Shown here piece after piece: positions 22,064-34,159 of a stretch of DNA of 64,000 nt (within the stretch, counting starts at the first letter, position 1; every line of letters begins with the position of its first letter). The position numbers were made by a program, and so were the translations under genes. The stretch lies in assembly GCA_954871525.1 (NCBI GenBank), contig OX940868.1:16282556-16346555 (forward strand). The letters are read 5' to 3'. The notes beneath the pieces were generated by a model. It was not told the DNA's origin, did no database searches, and saw nothing but the letters and a program-made list of their open reading frames with translations. This DNA comes from Parietaria judaica. Lineage: Eukaryota > Streptophyta > Magnoliopsida > Rosales > Urticaceae.

Positions 22064-24690
22064 TCAGTCCATGTGAGCACGTGACGTCTCGCCAGCCGTC
22101 GCGCTTGGTCCGGTTTTGACCCTTTTGTAGAACAAAACATAGGCCGCGGAGGTCCGGATGTCACTTTCATTGACGGTCGAGACGTGACTGTCGTCGAAGT
22201 GGTACCATGTGTTCTCGTCTATCAGCTGCATAGTTGAAAAAATACTAATGTTAAGAACTTGACAAAAGCACAAACGTTACGATTTAAAGCTGCTTTTTCT
22301 ATTAGGCCCCACACTAGAACCGCATGTACCGATTACCCGCCTTTTACAGGGTTTGTAGTTTCCGGAGAACAGGATTTTTACCTGTAACAAGTAGCGGCAG
22401 CTACCTTTTACTGGTTTGAGTTTCCTTTTCTTTGTAGGATTTACGGTTTAGGAAAAATCAGATTCTTACAGGTCCCAGTTAAACCAGTTTTTTTAATAAA
22501 GTTTACTGATTAGGAAAAATTCGATTTTTACCGCATCGGTTACCAAGCTTTACAGGGTTTACGGTTAAGGGAAAACTGGATTTTTAATGATTCGGTACAG
22601 TTTTACGGGAAATGCCAGTGAAGACCAGAAAATCCACGGTGGGACTAAGAAAACCAAATAGAAATACAGTTACCAGCTATGACTTATTAGCCAGTTTGAA
22701 CTTTCAGAAATTATTCTATTCCTAGATTTCTGCAGATTCGGTAATCGGCCTTGACTTTATTTTAAATATTTAATTGTATTTTGGTATTTTGGTAATTATG
22801 TTTTGGGTTTCGGGTCTAGCCTGGTAAATAGTAATGTTTGAATCTAAAGCACCCTAAGCAATGAAAGAGAGAAGGCCAAGTGTATTCAGTAAAGAGAGCG
22901 CACCACATGTCATCGGGGCCGAGAGGCTCTTCCTTGAGAAACGCTTCGATGCAGGTAAACAAAGAAATAGCCTCTTGCTTCGTTTTCTTTTGGGGATGTC
23001 CTTCAAATAGCTGATGTCGTACAATTCATGCTTCTTCTCACTCCACTCCAAAAAGACCTTAGTAGCCTTCCCGGAACTCAACAACGTCTCACTATCAATC
23101 ACTTTACAGTTTAAAGCGTTTCCGTCGGTTGCAAACGAAATTCCTCTGCTCGGGTTTTCCTCCAGTTCCGTATTATAGCCGTCGGACGGTTGCTCGGTAG
23201 CTTATTTAGGAAATCCATTTTCCATTTTATGATGGCGCTTATTATTAACGGACGGACATGCCCTTTTCAAAGGCGAAAGCAATCTAGACACGGCTTCGTC
23301 AATATTAGCTCCGGTGATTGGGTCTTGTAGATATGTGAAAGCCCTTTACGCTGTCTGATGATCCTCTGAGGAACACATACATGAACGGGTCAAAAGTGAT
23401 TGAAATCTTTCCAGACTGGACCAACCAGTGTTGACTTATATAGGCCCTGAGTGTGAAGCATAAAATTCATTGTTAGCACAAAATCATTTTTAGAAAGAAA
23501 AAAAAAAGACTGAAGCTAATTTTGATGTACTAAAATCTGCAATAAGAAAAGTTACAAAACATTTGCTTCAGAAGTAATCAACAACAAAAAATCACCAATC
23601 TTTGATTAGAGGAACTAAAAAGTAAAAACCACAAGTAACTGACAGCAACAATACCCGTGTTATTTAAACATCAGTAGATTGCCTCTCATCCGTTAAAAGA
23701 TAAATGGAACTAGACAATATGTGTTAAAAATACAATTTACTTGATTTCTTTAAAAAAAAAAATACAATTTTCTTGACCGTATTCTCGTAAAGGTTGTTAT
23801 ATTTTATTTTTCAAATTGACAAAAATCGGCACGAGTAAATAAGAGAAAGTATGAGGGCTAATGCTTCAAAGGGGAATGAACAGGAACGCGGTAAAATAAA
23901 AGAAAACAAACTTTGATCACAAATTTTATAAGAGAACCTAAGAGGCAAGAGCAAAGACTTTGCATTAAATTAGAGATTTTTGTTCTCCTTCTAGATATGT
24001 GATAATGACTGATATAAACAGAACAGTAATCAAATATTCGATTTATAGTTCTACATTATACCAATCAAGGGGGAATGAACAGGACGCGGTAAAATAAAAG
24101 AGAGAGTGGCCTATTTAGAGAAATGACTTGAGAATCATGCTGGTTATAACCACTGAATTGAGGAGCAAATCGAGCTAGTTTTCCCTTGAAAGCACGCGTA
24201 GCAACCGGAGTTCTCCCGGACGACCACAATTTCCTCAACAACTCACCAAAAGCAACTCACCAAATATTCTGTAACCCTGCTAAACCTCCTCTTTCGGCTT
24301 TTCGTGCCTTGTAGACATCAAATCCGTCGTCCATTTTGTGCCTTGAATGAATCAGTGTTAAAGTCAAAGAACCGAACCCGCCATGTAGACGACGAGAACT
24401 CCCAACACGAAGCTGAGAATGCAGAAGAAGGAAACGAAACTCCATTCCCAGCTTAATCGAGAAACAAAAAGAAAATTCAAAATAACAAACAAATGTTGAT
24501 AAAGAACTCATTTCGTTTAACATTGACATTTTAAAGCATTTGCGATCAGTGTTCTCACTTCTTGATCCATCTGCAAGTCTGACTCTTCCAAAGTTTGGTT
24601 AGAGACTTCCAACAGTTTATGCTTCCGTTTGCCGAACAAGTCCCAAATGCTGGCCTCGCAAACAAATGAAAATACCAAAAAAGCACAAAA
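22064..24690 (-). pseudogene. UBP-type deubiquitinase pseudogene
   Basis: Minus-strand remnants appear in the correct gene order. A ubiquitin-like exon (about 24670-24550) is followed by the start of the catalytic domain, ERGGLAGLQN (about 24290), which breaks off just before the expected GNTC cysteine box. Then come ISITFDPFMY (about 23390), ETLLSSGKATKVFLEWSEKK and, after a frameshift, EAFLKEEPLGPDDMW (23100-22890). The C-terminal exon LIDENTWYHFDDSHVS...TSAAYVLFYKRV is at 22225-22064. The Cys box and the GGGHYTA His box are not found, so no active enzyme can be made. A galactosyltransferase exon lies inside at about 24390-24470. Confidence 0.8.
22290..22660. repeat. Degenerate short tandem repeat
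   Basis: Words such as TTTACAGGGTTT, GGTTTAGGAAAAATC and GATTTTTA recur four or five times with drift, period roughly 60-75 bp. Possibly an old MITE. It lies in an intron position of the UBP pseudogene. Confidence 0.4.
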
Positions 24691-24804
24691 TTAATGACTA
24701 AATCACAAAATTAAATAAAAACCGCAATCTGAGTCGAAGACCAAGAGTACGTTAAGTCAGGATATTCATATAACACAAGAAAAGGCGAAAACTTCATGTC
24801 CACG

Positions 24805-24808
<4 letters not shown>

Positions 24809-24867
<59 letters not shown>
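24809..24867. repeat. (AT)n(AG)n compound microsatellite, second copy
   Basis: Same arrangement and same flanking galactosyltransferase anchor exon (GTTGACGACGAGAAC) as 19923-19991, so it was duplicated with the exon. Confidence 0.9.
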
Positions 24868-24874
<7 letters not shown>

Positions 24875-24929
24875 CGACGAGAACACCCAACACGAAGTGA
24901 GAATGCAGAAGAAGGAAACCCATTTGGTG

Positions 24930-25490
24930 GAAACTCCATTCCCAACTCGAGTTATCTACATAACCAAACTTTGTAGCTATGGAGGAGAGAGAGAGAGCTT
25001 AGAGAGAAACTAGAGTGTAGGAGAGAGAAAATGAGAAGACCCCATTGAAGGAAAAGCAAGAACTACATTCAAAAAGAGGTCGATGAAGAAGAGAGAGAGA
25101 AGAAGACAAATATGAAGGAAAAAAATAAAGATAGAGAGAGAGAAAGAAGCCCAGATGAAGAGGAAGTTTGTCGTTAATTAATGAAGTTGCTACTTCAAAA
25201 ATAAACATTCGATTTGGACAAATGGGCTGTCTCCTTACGACTTAATGTTGTTTTGTGTCCATCACGGGACATAATACGATGGTGTAAATAAATTATTATA
25301 TTATTGAAAAATAAAATCGTTTAATTATTTGAAACGGCAGGACTCAGGACAACCTACCGATAATGCCCCCACTTCCCAAACAATGGTGAGATGTTTTTGT
25401 TAATCAATTTATTTTCCTATTGAGTTGAAAGGATTTTGTCTTTCGTGACTAGAACTAACATAATGATACTGGCCCGGTCTCTAGGCAATG
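24930..25490. repeat. F-box-unit tail duplicated at 33300-34160
   Basis: Begins with the F-box 3'-flank word AACTCGAGTTATCTACATA, then GA-rich sequence, then a stretch ending TACCGATAATGCCCCCAC. The partner at 33.3-34.2 kb carries an insertion at that last point (33636-34036); this copy is the empty site. A fragment of the cereblon intron (GGCCCGGTCTCTAGGCAATG) follows at 25470. Confidence 0.7.
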
Positions 25491-26449
25491 AGAAAGCTCC
25501 AAGAAAAGTCTATTATTTAAGATAAAATTTTTACTTTCCAGTTTCCATTATATAACTAAATTAAAAATAAATAAATGAAAGATTAGCTTCTTGTGCAATC
25601 TCATATTTTGGACTTCTTGGTAATACCGGAGTCGGGGTTTCTAAGACCGAACTCAGAGGTTATAATTCTGACTTCGGACGCCAATTTCGGAGTTTATAAC
25701 TCAAAGCTCGGAGATAAATTGTATAGCTTTTGTGTTTTTGGTATAATTCACTTGTTTTTGTCCAAATTTCATAAACGACGTATGGTTGAAAAGCTAAGAG
25801 ATAAGTCTACAAGTTTTGTGTTTTAATGATGATAATTATTATGGCAGTCGGCTATATTGGGAATGCACTAGATCGTGAACATGGGAGGAAACGTGGTGTC
25901 GTGGCCGATGATATACATCGCACTGACCTGCGACCATTCCCTCATCGACGGGAGAGAGGTTGTTGTCTTCCTGCGCCGCATCACAAACTTCTCTTGGACG
26001 TCTGAACATTGCTCGCTCGAGACTCGCATTTTGCATGAACTAGAAAAATAGTTGTGTCTATATTTTTGTGAGTTATCTTTACTGCCCGCTGCAACACGAA
26101 AAAGTGTTGCAAAATGTTTTATTTTCTTACGAGTTACATATTCACTTATTTTGGTAATGAAGGGTTCATGTATGTATATACTGGGTTCATGTCAATATTT
26201 TAAAATAATTGTAATCCCGAAACTTCTATTAGGTCCAAGCCCGGCCGCTCTTAACCTTTTTTTAATAAATAAAAAATAAGCACAAGAGAGGGGCTATCGT
26301 TCGAACTTTCTCCTCTCGCACCGTGGCTAACAACCACGCACCAGGGTCGACGCCTTTCGGTTAAAGAATTTTAGGGTTTTTTTCTTAATATTAACAAAAG
26401 GATTATTTTGGGGGTTGGATGTTATAGCAAATTGTTCTTAACTATATGG
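25491..26449. other. Intergenic, no gene recognised
   Basis: Contains a CGGAGTTTATAACTC-type degenerate repeat (25620-25710). Near 26225 it has AAGCCCGGCCGCTCTTAA, homologous to the promoter side of F-box copy 2 (29475). Frames of 65-77 codons here lack domain or splice support. Confidence 0.4.
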
Positions 26450-27641
26450 AAAGTTGTATTTATGCTTCACACTTTTGAATGTTATATATTTGATTAAACT
26501 AAGCTCTTCTCTTTGTTAGGGTTGGTGGTTCCAGACTCAGAAGCCATAATGGCAGAGTTGATCTCTCATTTACTGACAGATATTTGTCGCGGAAATTATG
26601 TCGCGGGTTCCGCCTGATTTTCTGGTCAAAGCCAAACGCGTTAGCAAGTCTTCGTACCCGTTTATCACCGAGCTTATCAACAACGTTGCTTTTGTTTCCA
26701 AACAACTTTACAATATGAAGAACCAGTCTTCAAAGTGTTTAGCTTTCAGTGACCTTAAATTCAATCCCGCTGGTAGCCAAATCGAGCTACACACAGAGAA
26801 ATTTTCGTTGATCACCATTTTCAACGATCAGACTCCTTCCATAATTGAAGAATTCGATCTACCGCTGCCTCCGCCCGAAGTCTTCGATTTTCCTGGTATG
26901 CGGACGATGATTTTTCAATGTGATGGGATTGTGTGCCTTGTTCAATTACCCCGCACCATTTATATTTGCAACCCTGTGTTGCACGAATGCAGGATCGTTC
27001 CAGAGTTTGGGAGTGCTGATTTTGAAGCAATAGGAATCGGGTACGATTCTAGAGCAAAGGATTACAAGTTGGTTATAGTGATTTTTTATGATGGAGTTCA
27101 CTGACCCAACGTTTATTCTTTTAATCACGACTCTTGGATAGCGATCAAGATGCCCGAGGATTTGAGTATAAGACGCTTTTACGTTGAAGTAGCATTTTAC
27201 TGGAGGGGTGTTTGTTGTTGGGTGGTAGAAGGTTTTTAGGTCGTGAAGATCGTTTGCTTCGATATGTGTGATGATAAATTTTATGTCTTGAATCTCCCGA
27301 ACATACATGGAAGAAAAAACCGGTCGGTGCTAGGCTTATATCCGACTACGTGGAATGGTTTCTTCGCTTTGTGTATATACTATATACATTACAATTTGAG
27401 ACACGTGCGTAATTCTCCGCTTTCTTTGAGATATTTGTGCTCGATGGCCACTCTGCTTTAAAGGGCAAAGGTTGTCCTTCTTGGACCCAACGATGTGTTT
27501 CTCCACCGCTTGAAGGTATTCGGGTTACATATTCGCCCATCGAGGATGATGAATTACGTTTACATAGTAAAGATAATCGTCTAAGCATGTATAATATCCG
27601 TAACCACAAGCGGAATGAAGTTATGGGTCAAGATACGGATA
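26450..27641 (+). pseudogene. F-box/FBA pseudogene
   Basis: Clearly homologous to the copies at 10.1 and 30.1 kb, but broken. An ATG-GCAGAGTTG start (near 26549) is followed by a 1-nt insertion in the F-box (near 26583). Stops occur after FYDGVH (near 27102) and near 27237, and a 1-nt loss near 27424 shifts the frame again. The 3' end is replaced at CATTAG by the 825-bp block from region A, removing the last codons and 3' flank. It preserves the ancestral ATG that is GTG in the other two copies, which is useful for polarising that change. Confidence 0.9.
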
Positions 27642-28466
27642 CATTAGAAAAGAGAAAGAAAAGAAGAGTTTTATTGGATAAATGTGAACGATTGAGTATG
27701 TCCACGTTAATAAGAAGAGTTTGCGTGGTTTGGATAAGGAAAGACGTGGTCAAGTCTATCTATAGTATTAATCAATGTCTAATAAGAGTTTAGGGACCGA
27801 AAATTCCTTCAAAATTTCTTGAGGATTTACTTTTATTGATACCTTCTTTGTAAAATTCTAAACAATTAATAACTAATACTAATATAATTTTTTGTAAATT
27901 TTGAGTTTTTAATAGAGTTTTTGTCAAAATTTCACTTTCAATTTAAGTATAAGAAAGTAAGGTCAACGATAACTTAGTCCGGCGGATTTTCAGTAGATTT
28001 AAAAACCTATTACAAACTAAACAAATATTGAACTCGTTTAGTACAGCTTAATTTTTTTTAAAATTTATTTATAATTTTATTCTGTAAAAAAAAATTGTTT
28101 TAAAAAAAGACTAATAGGTGTTTGGTAAACTGTTTATAAAATAGTTGTTGGTAATAAAAGTTCTTGTAAAATAATTATATTAGTATAAGAAGATTAAAAT
28201 AAATTAAAAATTGTATTTTTATTTAAACAAAAAACAAAAAACAAAAGCTACTAATTTTAGATTTTAAAATCCAAAATTGCTTTTGAGTTTTTTTGTAACA
28301 ATAGTTAAACCAAACAACAAAAAAGTAATTTAATTTATTTTAAAATAAAAACAAGTCTTTCTATAGTGAATATTTATTTTAAAAACAAAAACAAGTCCTT
28401 TTAAACTGAATCATTAACAATAAACAAAATCATCAAATTATTTTGATTGTTACTAATTTAACGATA
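27642..28466. repeat. 825-bp segment identical by eye to 7474-8298
   Basis: See the partner segment. It is fused on the left to the F-box pseudogene and on the right to a GC-rich palindromic element. It represents an internally deleted A unit lying between two F-box units. Confidence 0.9.
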
Positions 28467-28655
28467 AAATCCGGATCCGTGTTTTAAAACCGTTTTTTAT
28501 TTATTTTAAAACCGGGTACTAACCCGGATCCGGATTTCCGGATTTTTATGTAAAAATATCCGGATCCGGGTTTCAATTTCAAAAAACCCGGATTCCGGAT
28601 CCGGGTAGCGGGTATGACAAAAAATCCGGGTACCCGGTCCGCTTGCACCCCTAAT
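28467..28655. mobile_element. Palindrome-rich CCGGATCCGG element
   Basis: About 190 bp dense in CCGGATCCGG, CCCGGATT and GGGTACCCGG palindromes, ending in CTTGCACCCCTAA. Such AGGGGTGCAAG-type ends occur in plant hAT MITEs, but no matching left end or TSD is evident. It sits exactly at the right edge of the 825-bp duplication. Confidence 0.5.
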
Positions 28656-29602
28656 TTTTATGTTAAGATTAAGGCCCCGGTTTCTCCCATAAAGCTCGTC
28701 GTGTATATGTCAAAAAAAATAGCCATAAAGTTTAAATTATTTTTTACCTAAATTAATATTTTAATACTAAAATATATCGAGCTAGGATAGTAGTTTTCAA
28801 ATAGAAAAATAAGTTTTTTTTAACATCTAACCTTGAATTTTTTATTTTTTTTTGCACATAAGACTAATTTTTCTTTTGATGACGTATTTTTATCCTTTGA
28901 CAAAATCAAATTTATTAAGGACCAAATTTTAGAGAATGTATTTAATTAATCACTAAACTGTGGACTAATATATTATTATTGTGGACAAAATCGAATTTAT
29001 TAAGGACCAATGGCCTAACCCATCTGACTCGTTAGCTACCCTACCAAGATTCAAAAGGAAAAATTTGAAATCTTAAGATGCATATTTTTTGCTGATTAAA
29101 GAGATGATTTTATTCCCTCCACATAACTATTTTTTCTAAGATTTTGTTATCATCTAGTGATAATATCATACTTGGGGCCGTGTCCTAGTTTAGAGAACTT
29201 GAGATTGTGATTGTGATTGTGATTGTGATTGTGACTACAGATAATGAATTTTCCATATAATACATATATATAAATAATTTTCTTCATAAATTTGGATCCA
29301 CGCGTCATCCATTAATATTTTTGTGTTGGTAATCTAACAGATTTTTTTTAATAAATTAGACCTAAGATATTATTGATCTAGTTGCATTCATCCTTCTACT
29401 ATAAATAATAGAAGCAGATACATTGATATGAATAATCGTGGAAAAGTCGTATGTATCCCAAAACTTCTATTGGGTTTAAGCCCGGCCGGCCCTCTTAATT
29501 TTAAACAAATAGTTTTCTCCGTCGTGACCCAAACTCAACTCACCCGCTCATTCCAACCAGAGAGAAGAGGATAGAGAAAAGCTTTCTAGAGAGAGAAAAA
29601 AA
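28656..29602. other. Upstream region of F-box copy 2
   Basis: Homologous to 9440-9720 at its left end. A short (GATTGT)n run lies near 29205-29234. A leader with GAGAGA words precedes the ATG at 29603. No gene. Confidence 0.55.
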
Positions 29603-31283
29603 ATGGCAACGGGATGCCTTCACCCTTCACCCTTGAGCCCCGCCATGCCCTTGCCCGGGGACGACGATCCCTACGACTGCTCGCCGGCCTTCGAAGCGGA
29701 TCTCAACGGCGACGCCGACGAGGGCTTCGCTCGCCGGTTAGCTTTCGCGATCTGAATCACGAACTTTATGTTTACAAGTTCGGATCTCGATTTTCAGATT
29801 AGACTTTTTGGATTAGATTACAAACCCTAGAATTCCTGAGCTGCCATAGATTCTTCAATTTCATCTCGTTCTCCCCCAAATTTGATTTCTGAAACTTAAA
29901 TTAATCAAAAGCTGGTGAATTTGGACCTCTGATCGTCATTGTTTTGACTGAAGCTATGAAAATAGTAAAGAATTTTAGGGTTTTCTTTCTTAATACATGG
30001 AGAGATAGCTAGGGTTTTCTGTGTTTTATGCTTCACACTTCTGATTGTTATTTATATATTCACTTAGAATAATCTCTTCTCTTATTAGGGTTGATGGTCC
30101 ACAGTCAGAAGCCAAAGTGGCAGAGTTGATCTCTCTTTTACCGAAAGATATTGTCGCGGAAATTTTGTCGCGGGTTCCGCCTGACTCTCTGGTCGAAGCC
30201 AAGCGCGTTAGCAAGTCTTGGTACGCGTTTATCACCGAGCTTATCAGCAATGTTGTGTTTGTTTCCAAACACCTTTACAATACGAAGAACCAGTCTTCAA
30301 AGTGCTTAGCTTTCAGTGACCTTAAATTCAATCCCGCTGGTAACCGAGTGGAGCTACACGAAGAGACATTTTCGTTGATCACCATTTTCAACGATCAGAC
30401 TCCTTCCATAATTGAAGAATTCGATCTCCCGCTGCCTCCGCCTGAAGTCTTCGATTATCCTGGTCCGCGGAGGGTGATTTTTCAATGCGATGGGATTGTG
30501 TGCCTTGTTCAATTACCACGCACCATTTATATTTGCAACCCTGTGTTGCACGAATGCAGGATCGTTCCAGAGTTCGGGAGTTCTGATTTTGAAGCAATAG
30601 GAATCGGGTATGATTCTAGAGCAAAGGATTACAAGTTGGTTATGATTTTTAATGATGGAGTTTACCAATCCAAGGTTTATTCTTTAAATCACGATTCTTG
30701 GAAAGTGATCAAGATGCCCGAGGATCTGAACATAAGACGCTTTAATGCTTGTTATGAAGGAGCATTTTACTGGAGTGGAGCTTGTTATTGGTTGGTAGAA
30801 GGTACGGAGGCATTGAGGATGGTTTGCTTCGATATATGTGATGAGGAATTTTATGTCTTGAATCTCCCGGAGATACATGGAAGAAAAAACCGGACGGCGG
30901 TACGCTTAAATCTGACTACATGGAATGATTCCTTAGCTTTGCATATATACTATGTAGATTACAATTTGAGACATGTGGGTAATTCTCCGCTTTCCTTTGA
31001 GATATTTGTGGCCGATGGCCACTCTGCTTTTAAGAGCAAAGGTTGTCCTTCTTGGATCCAACGATGTGTTTCTCCACCGCTTGATATTTGGGTTACATTT
31101 TCGCCCATCGAGGACGATGAATTACTTTTACATTGTAAAGATTACCGTCTAAGCACGTATAATATCCGTACCCACAAGCGGAATGAAGTTATGGGTCAAG
31201 ATACGGATGCATTATGCGATTGGCTTTTTTTCTATGAAAAGAGTCTCGTTTCTGTCAAGAAGATGAAGAAACTCTCAACTTAG
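29603..31283 (+). CDS. F-box/FBA protein, copy 2 (two-exon model)
   Basis: Exon 2 (30089-31283) carries an F-box (LLPKDIVAEILSRVPPDS) and an F-box-associated domain (FQCDGIVCLVQLP, CNPVLHECRIVP, YDSRAKDYKLV), typical of SCF substrate receptors. It has no upstream in-frame ATG. A GC-rich upstream frame starts at 29603 (MATGCLHPSPLSPAMP, then an acidic stretch). It can be joined from a donor at 29737 (CCG/GTTAGC) to the acceptor at 30088 (CTTATTAG), giving an in-phase protein of about 442 aa. The donor is weak, so exon 1 is an inference. Copy 1 lacks this exon. The gene is flanked by repeats and is the only F-box copy here likely to be expressible. Confidence 0.65.
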
Positions 31284-31937
31284 CGACGAGAAGATAAGGG
31301 CGATTGATCAAAGAAAAATCGGAACGTAAGTAGCGGATTTGGAGTTTCTAGCATGGCCTTGCTTTTAATGTTTTAAAATTTGGTTTTGGTGAAGTTAATT
31401 TATTTCAGATGTTACTACTCTTGTTTATTTGGAAGAATAGTTTGGTTGCATTGTGTTTCGTGAGTCATAATTAACTTTGTTTCTTGTTATTTCTTTGAAT
31501 AATTATATTGCATATTAAATTTCAGTACTCTATTTATTCCTTGCGATTTTGTTTTGTAAAAATATAGATAATCCGAATAATTTATGAATGTTTCATCTAA
31601 GAAACATAATTTTCTTGAACTGTATCAAAACTCGAATTACCTATCACATTTTTTTTAGAAAAATCATTTTGTACAGCTTAACAAATAGAAACCCACTTTC
31701 ATTTATATCATAAAAGTAAGAAAACCCAAATGATAAAAAATGTAGAGATTTTATTATTAAAATCTTGGAGTCTTCTAACATTTCGCAATTTTTTTTTTAT
31801 TGTTTTGAATGATTTATTATTTGATTTCGGTGTGTTTTATTTGTTTCCGATGTTAATATTCTTGCTTATTGGGAAGAAGAATTGGTTGCCTCGTGTTTTA
31901 TGAGCCCTAATTGACATATATAGGATTATTTATTTTA

Positions 31938-33194
31938 GGGAAAATTACGGCAAAAATATCTAATTTTTGGTCAACTTGTCTTCCGTGTACTCAACCTCTA
32001 AAATTGACGGCAAAAATATTGAACGTGTGTTGACCATAACTTTGGCATGAAACCATTAATTTTTCTGTCAACATTCGCAATGTGACCGTTAGCGACAAAA
32101 ATACCTAAACTTTTTTTTTTTGAACTTTTGAATTTATATTTTATTTTACTTGATTAGTGATAATTACTTGAATACCAAATACATAGAATAACACAAAAGT
32201 TAGTCAAAACATCAATTGACTAAACCTAATTATGAATAAAACAAGTTAATTTAAGATTGATGGTCAAACTTCAAACAAAAACTTAATCTGATTGTTTTTG
32301 TTACATTTGACTATCTAAATTAGTCCCTTAAAATATCTATTAGTTATTTAATACGGATTAAAAAAAAAAGACCTGGGCATATCCGGGTTTAAAAAAACAC
32401 GGATACAGATAAATAAATATCCAAACATGTCCGGATCCAAATATTTATTTAAAAAAAATTAAAGCCCTTTAATTCTGGGTCGTTGGATGATCAAGATCAA
32501 AGGCTCATATAATTTTAGAGACGTTAATTAGCCGAGTTAATGTCTTCACATCGCTTCCAATTATAAGTATGATCCGAATTAACATTTTCACCGTTACCCT
32601 TATTTTAAAATTTTTGTTCGGTTCATACTTATAATTTAAAGCAATTTGAAGACATTAACTCGACTAATTAACATCTCTATACATTTAGGTTTTTGTGTAA
32701 AGTTTGATTATCAACGTTAAATTAACTATGTAATTGTTTTATTCATGATTAGTCGGCAAATTAGTTTCTCCAAAAAAATTAATATATAATTGATATAATT
32801 GATTTCATGATCGGTTTTTGTGTAATGCTAAAATTTCTCATAATAATAAGATTTTGTCAGCAAATGTAGCTTATACAAGCACATTAAAAAATCAATTGAT
32901 GTTTTGACTAACTTTTGTGTTATTCCTTCCAAGTATTTGGAATTCAAGTAATTATCATTAATCAAGTAAAGAAAAAAAAATTACAAAAATAAAAATTAAG
33001 TTTTTTTTTTTGATAAAAAGTTTGGGTGTTTTTGCCTCTAACGGCCACATTGCGAATGTTAAAGTAAAAATTAACGGTTTCATGCCAAAGTCACGATCAA
33101 CGCACGTTGAGTATTTTTGCCGCTAGTTTTAAAGACTGGGTACACAGAAGGCAGGTTTGACCTAAGATTAGGTATTTTTACCGTTAATTTTTCG
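31938..33194. mobile_element. Long foldback (palindromic) element
   Basis: The whole 1.26 kb is an imperfect palindrome: GGGAAAATTACGGCAAAAAT at the left pairs with the right end, and inner words pair across a centre near 32600. Examples are TTAATTAGCCGAGTTAATGT with its complement, and CTTGATTAGTGATAATTAC with its complement. A near-perfect 9-bp TSD (TTTATTTTA, 31929-31937; TTTATTTCA, 33195-33203) and an empty site in the sister region near 12125 define the insertion. The 9-bp TSD suggests Mutator-type mobilisation. No protein is encoded. Transcripts could form long hairpins. Confidence 0.8.
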
Positions 33195-33635
33195 TTTATT
33201 TCAGTACTTTACTTTCTTTGTTATATTGTTTTGTAACAACATAGATAATTTATAAGCGTTTTATCTAAGAGGTCGAGTATCATCCAAGTGATTTATACTG
33301 TTATCATTCGAGAAAACTCGAGTAATCTACAAAACCAAACTCTGTAGCATCATAACCAAACTTTGTAGCAAGAATTACATTAAAAAAGAGGTCGATGAAG
33401 GAGAGAGAAAGAAGAAAAAAAATATGTCAAAAAAGAGAAAAAGAAGTCCAGACGAAGATGAAGTTTGCTAATTAATGAAGTTGCTACTTCGAAAATATTC
33501 GATTTCGACAAACGGGCTGTCTCCTTATGATTTAATGTTGTTTTGTGTCCATCACGGGACATATGATACGATGAATAATACGATGGTGTAAATTATTTGA
33601 AATGACAAACGACAGGACTAAGGACAACCTATCGA

Positions 33636-34036
33636 TAGAGCTGCACATATTCGTCGCCAACCAGGACCACGACGCATCGCGACGAATTCTGAGAAATCAC
33701 GACGTTCGCGACGTTGACCTGAAGTTCGCGACGTGGGGAGGCTCGATCCGCGTACTTGATCGGACGGCCAAGATGAAGCCACGTCACTGATCCGATGGGT
33801 ATGCAAATTTTGTGTTTGTTTTGGGCGTAAATTCCTAAATTTTTATCCGAATTTCAAAAAAAATTCACCTACCACAATAATTATCACGCACCCCACTCTC
33901 TTCAAACTTATAAATACCACCTCTCCACCCTCATTTCCTCACACCAATCTTCCATCTCTCTCTCAAATTCTCTCAATTCTCTAAGTTTCCTCTAAAGTTC
34001 TCAAGTTCTCTCATTAATCATTATGTCTCAAATTAG
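33636..34036 (+). mobile_element. Truncated hAT element, TAGAGCTGCACA family, copy 3
   Basis: Starts TAGAGCTGCACATA with TCGCGACG words as in the MITE copies. It then continues into a promoter-like TATAAATACC (near 33910) and a CT-rich leader, as in the 5' part of an autonomous hAT gene. The sister at 25360 is the empty site. Flanks CCTATCGA and GCTACCGA look like a decayed 8-bp TSD. The right terminal repeat is missing. It may represent the source-type element of the short MITEs. Confidence 0.6.
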
Positions 34037-34159
34037 GCTACCGATAATGCCCCCACTTCCCAAACAATGGTGAGAATGTGAGATGTTTTTGTTATCAATT
34101 TCTCTTCCTATTGAATCGAAAGGTTTTTGTCTTCCATGACTAAACTAAGAGACACAGAT

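Noticed and set aside
25839..26036. 65-codon minus-strand frame
   Set aside because: No recognisable domain, no splice or promoter support, surrounded by unique AT-rich DNA; possibly an old gene scrap but unsupported.
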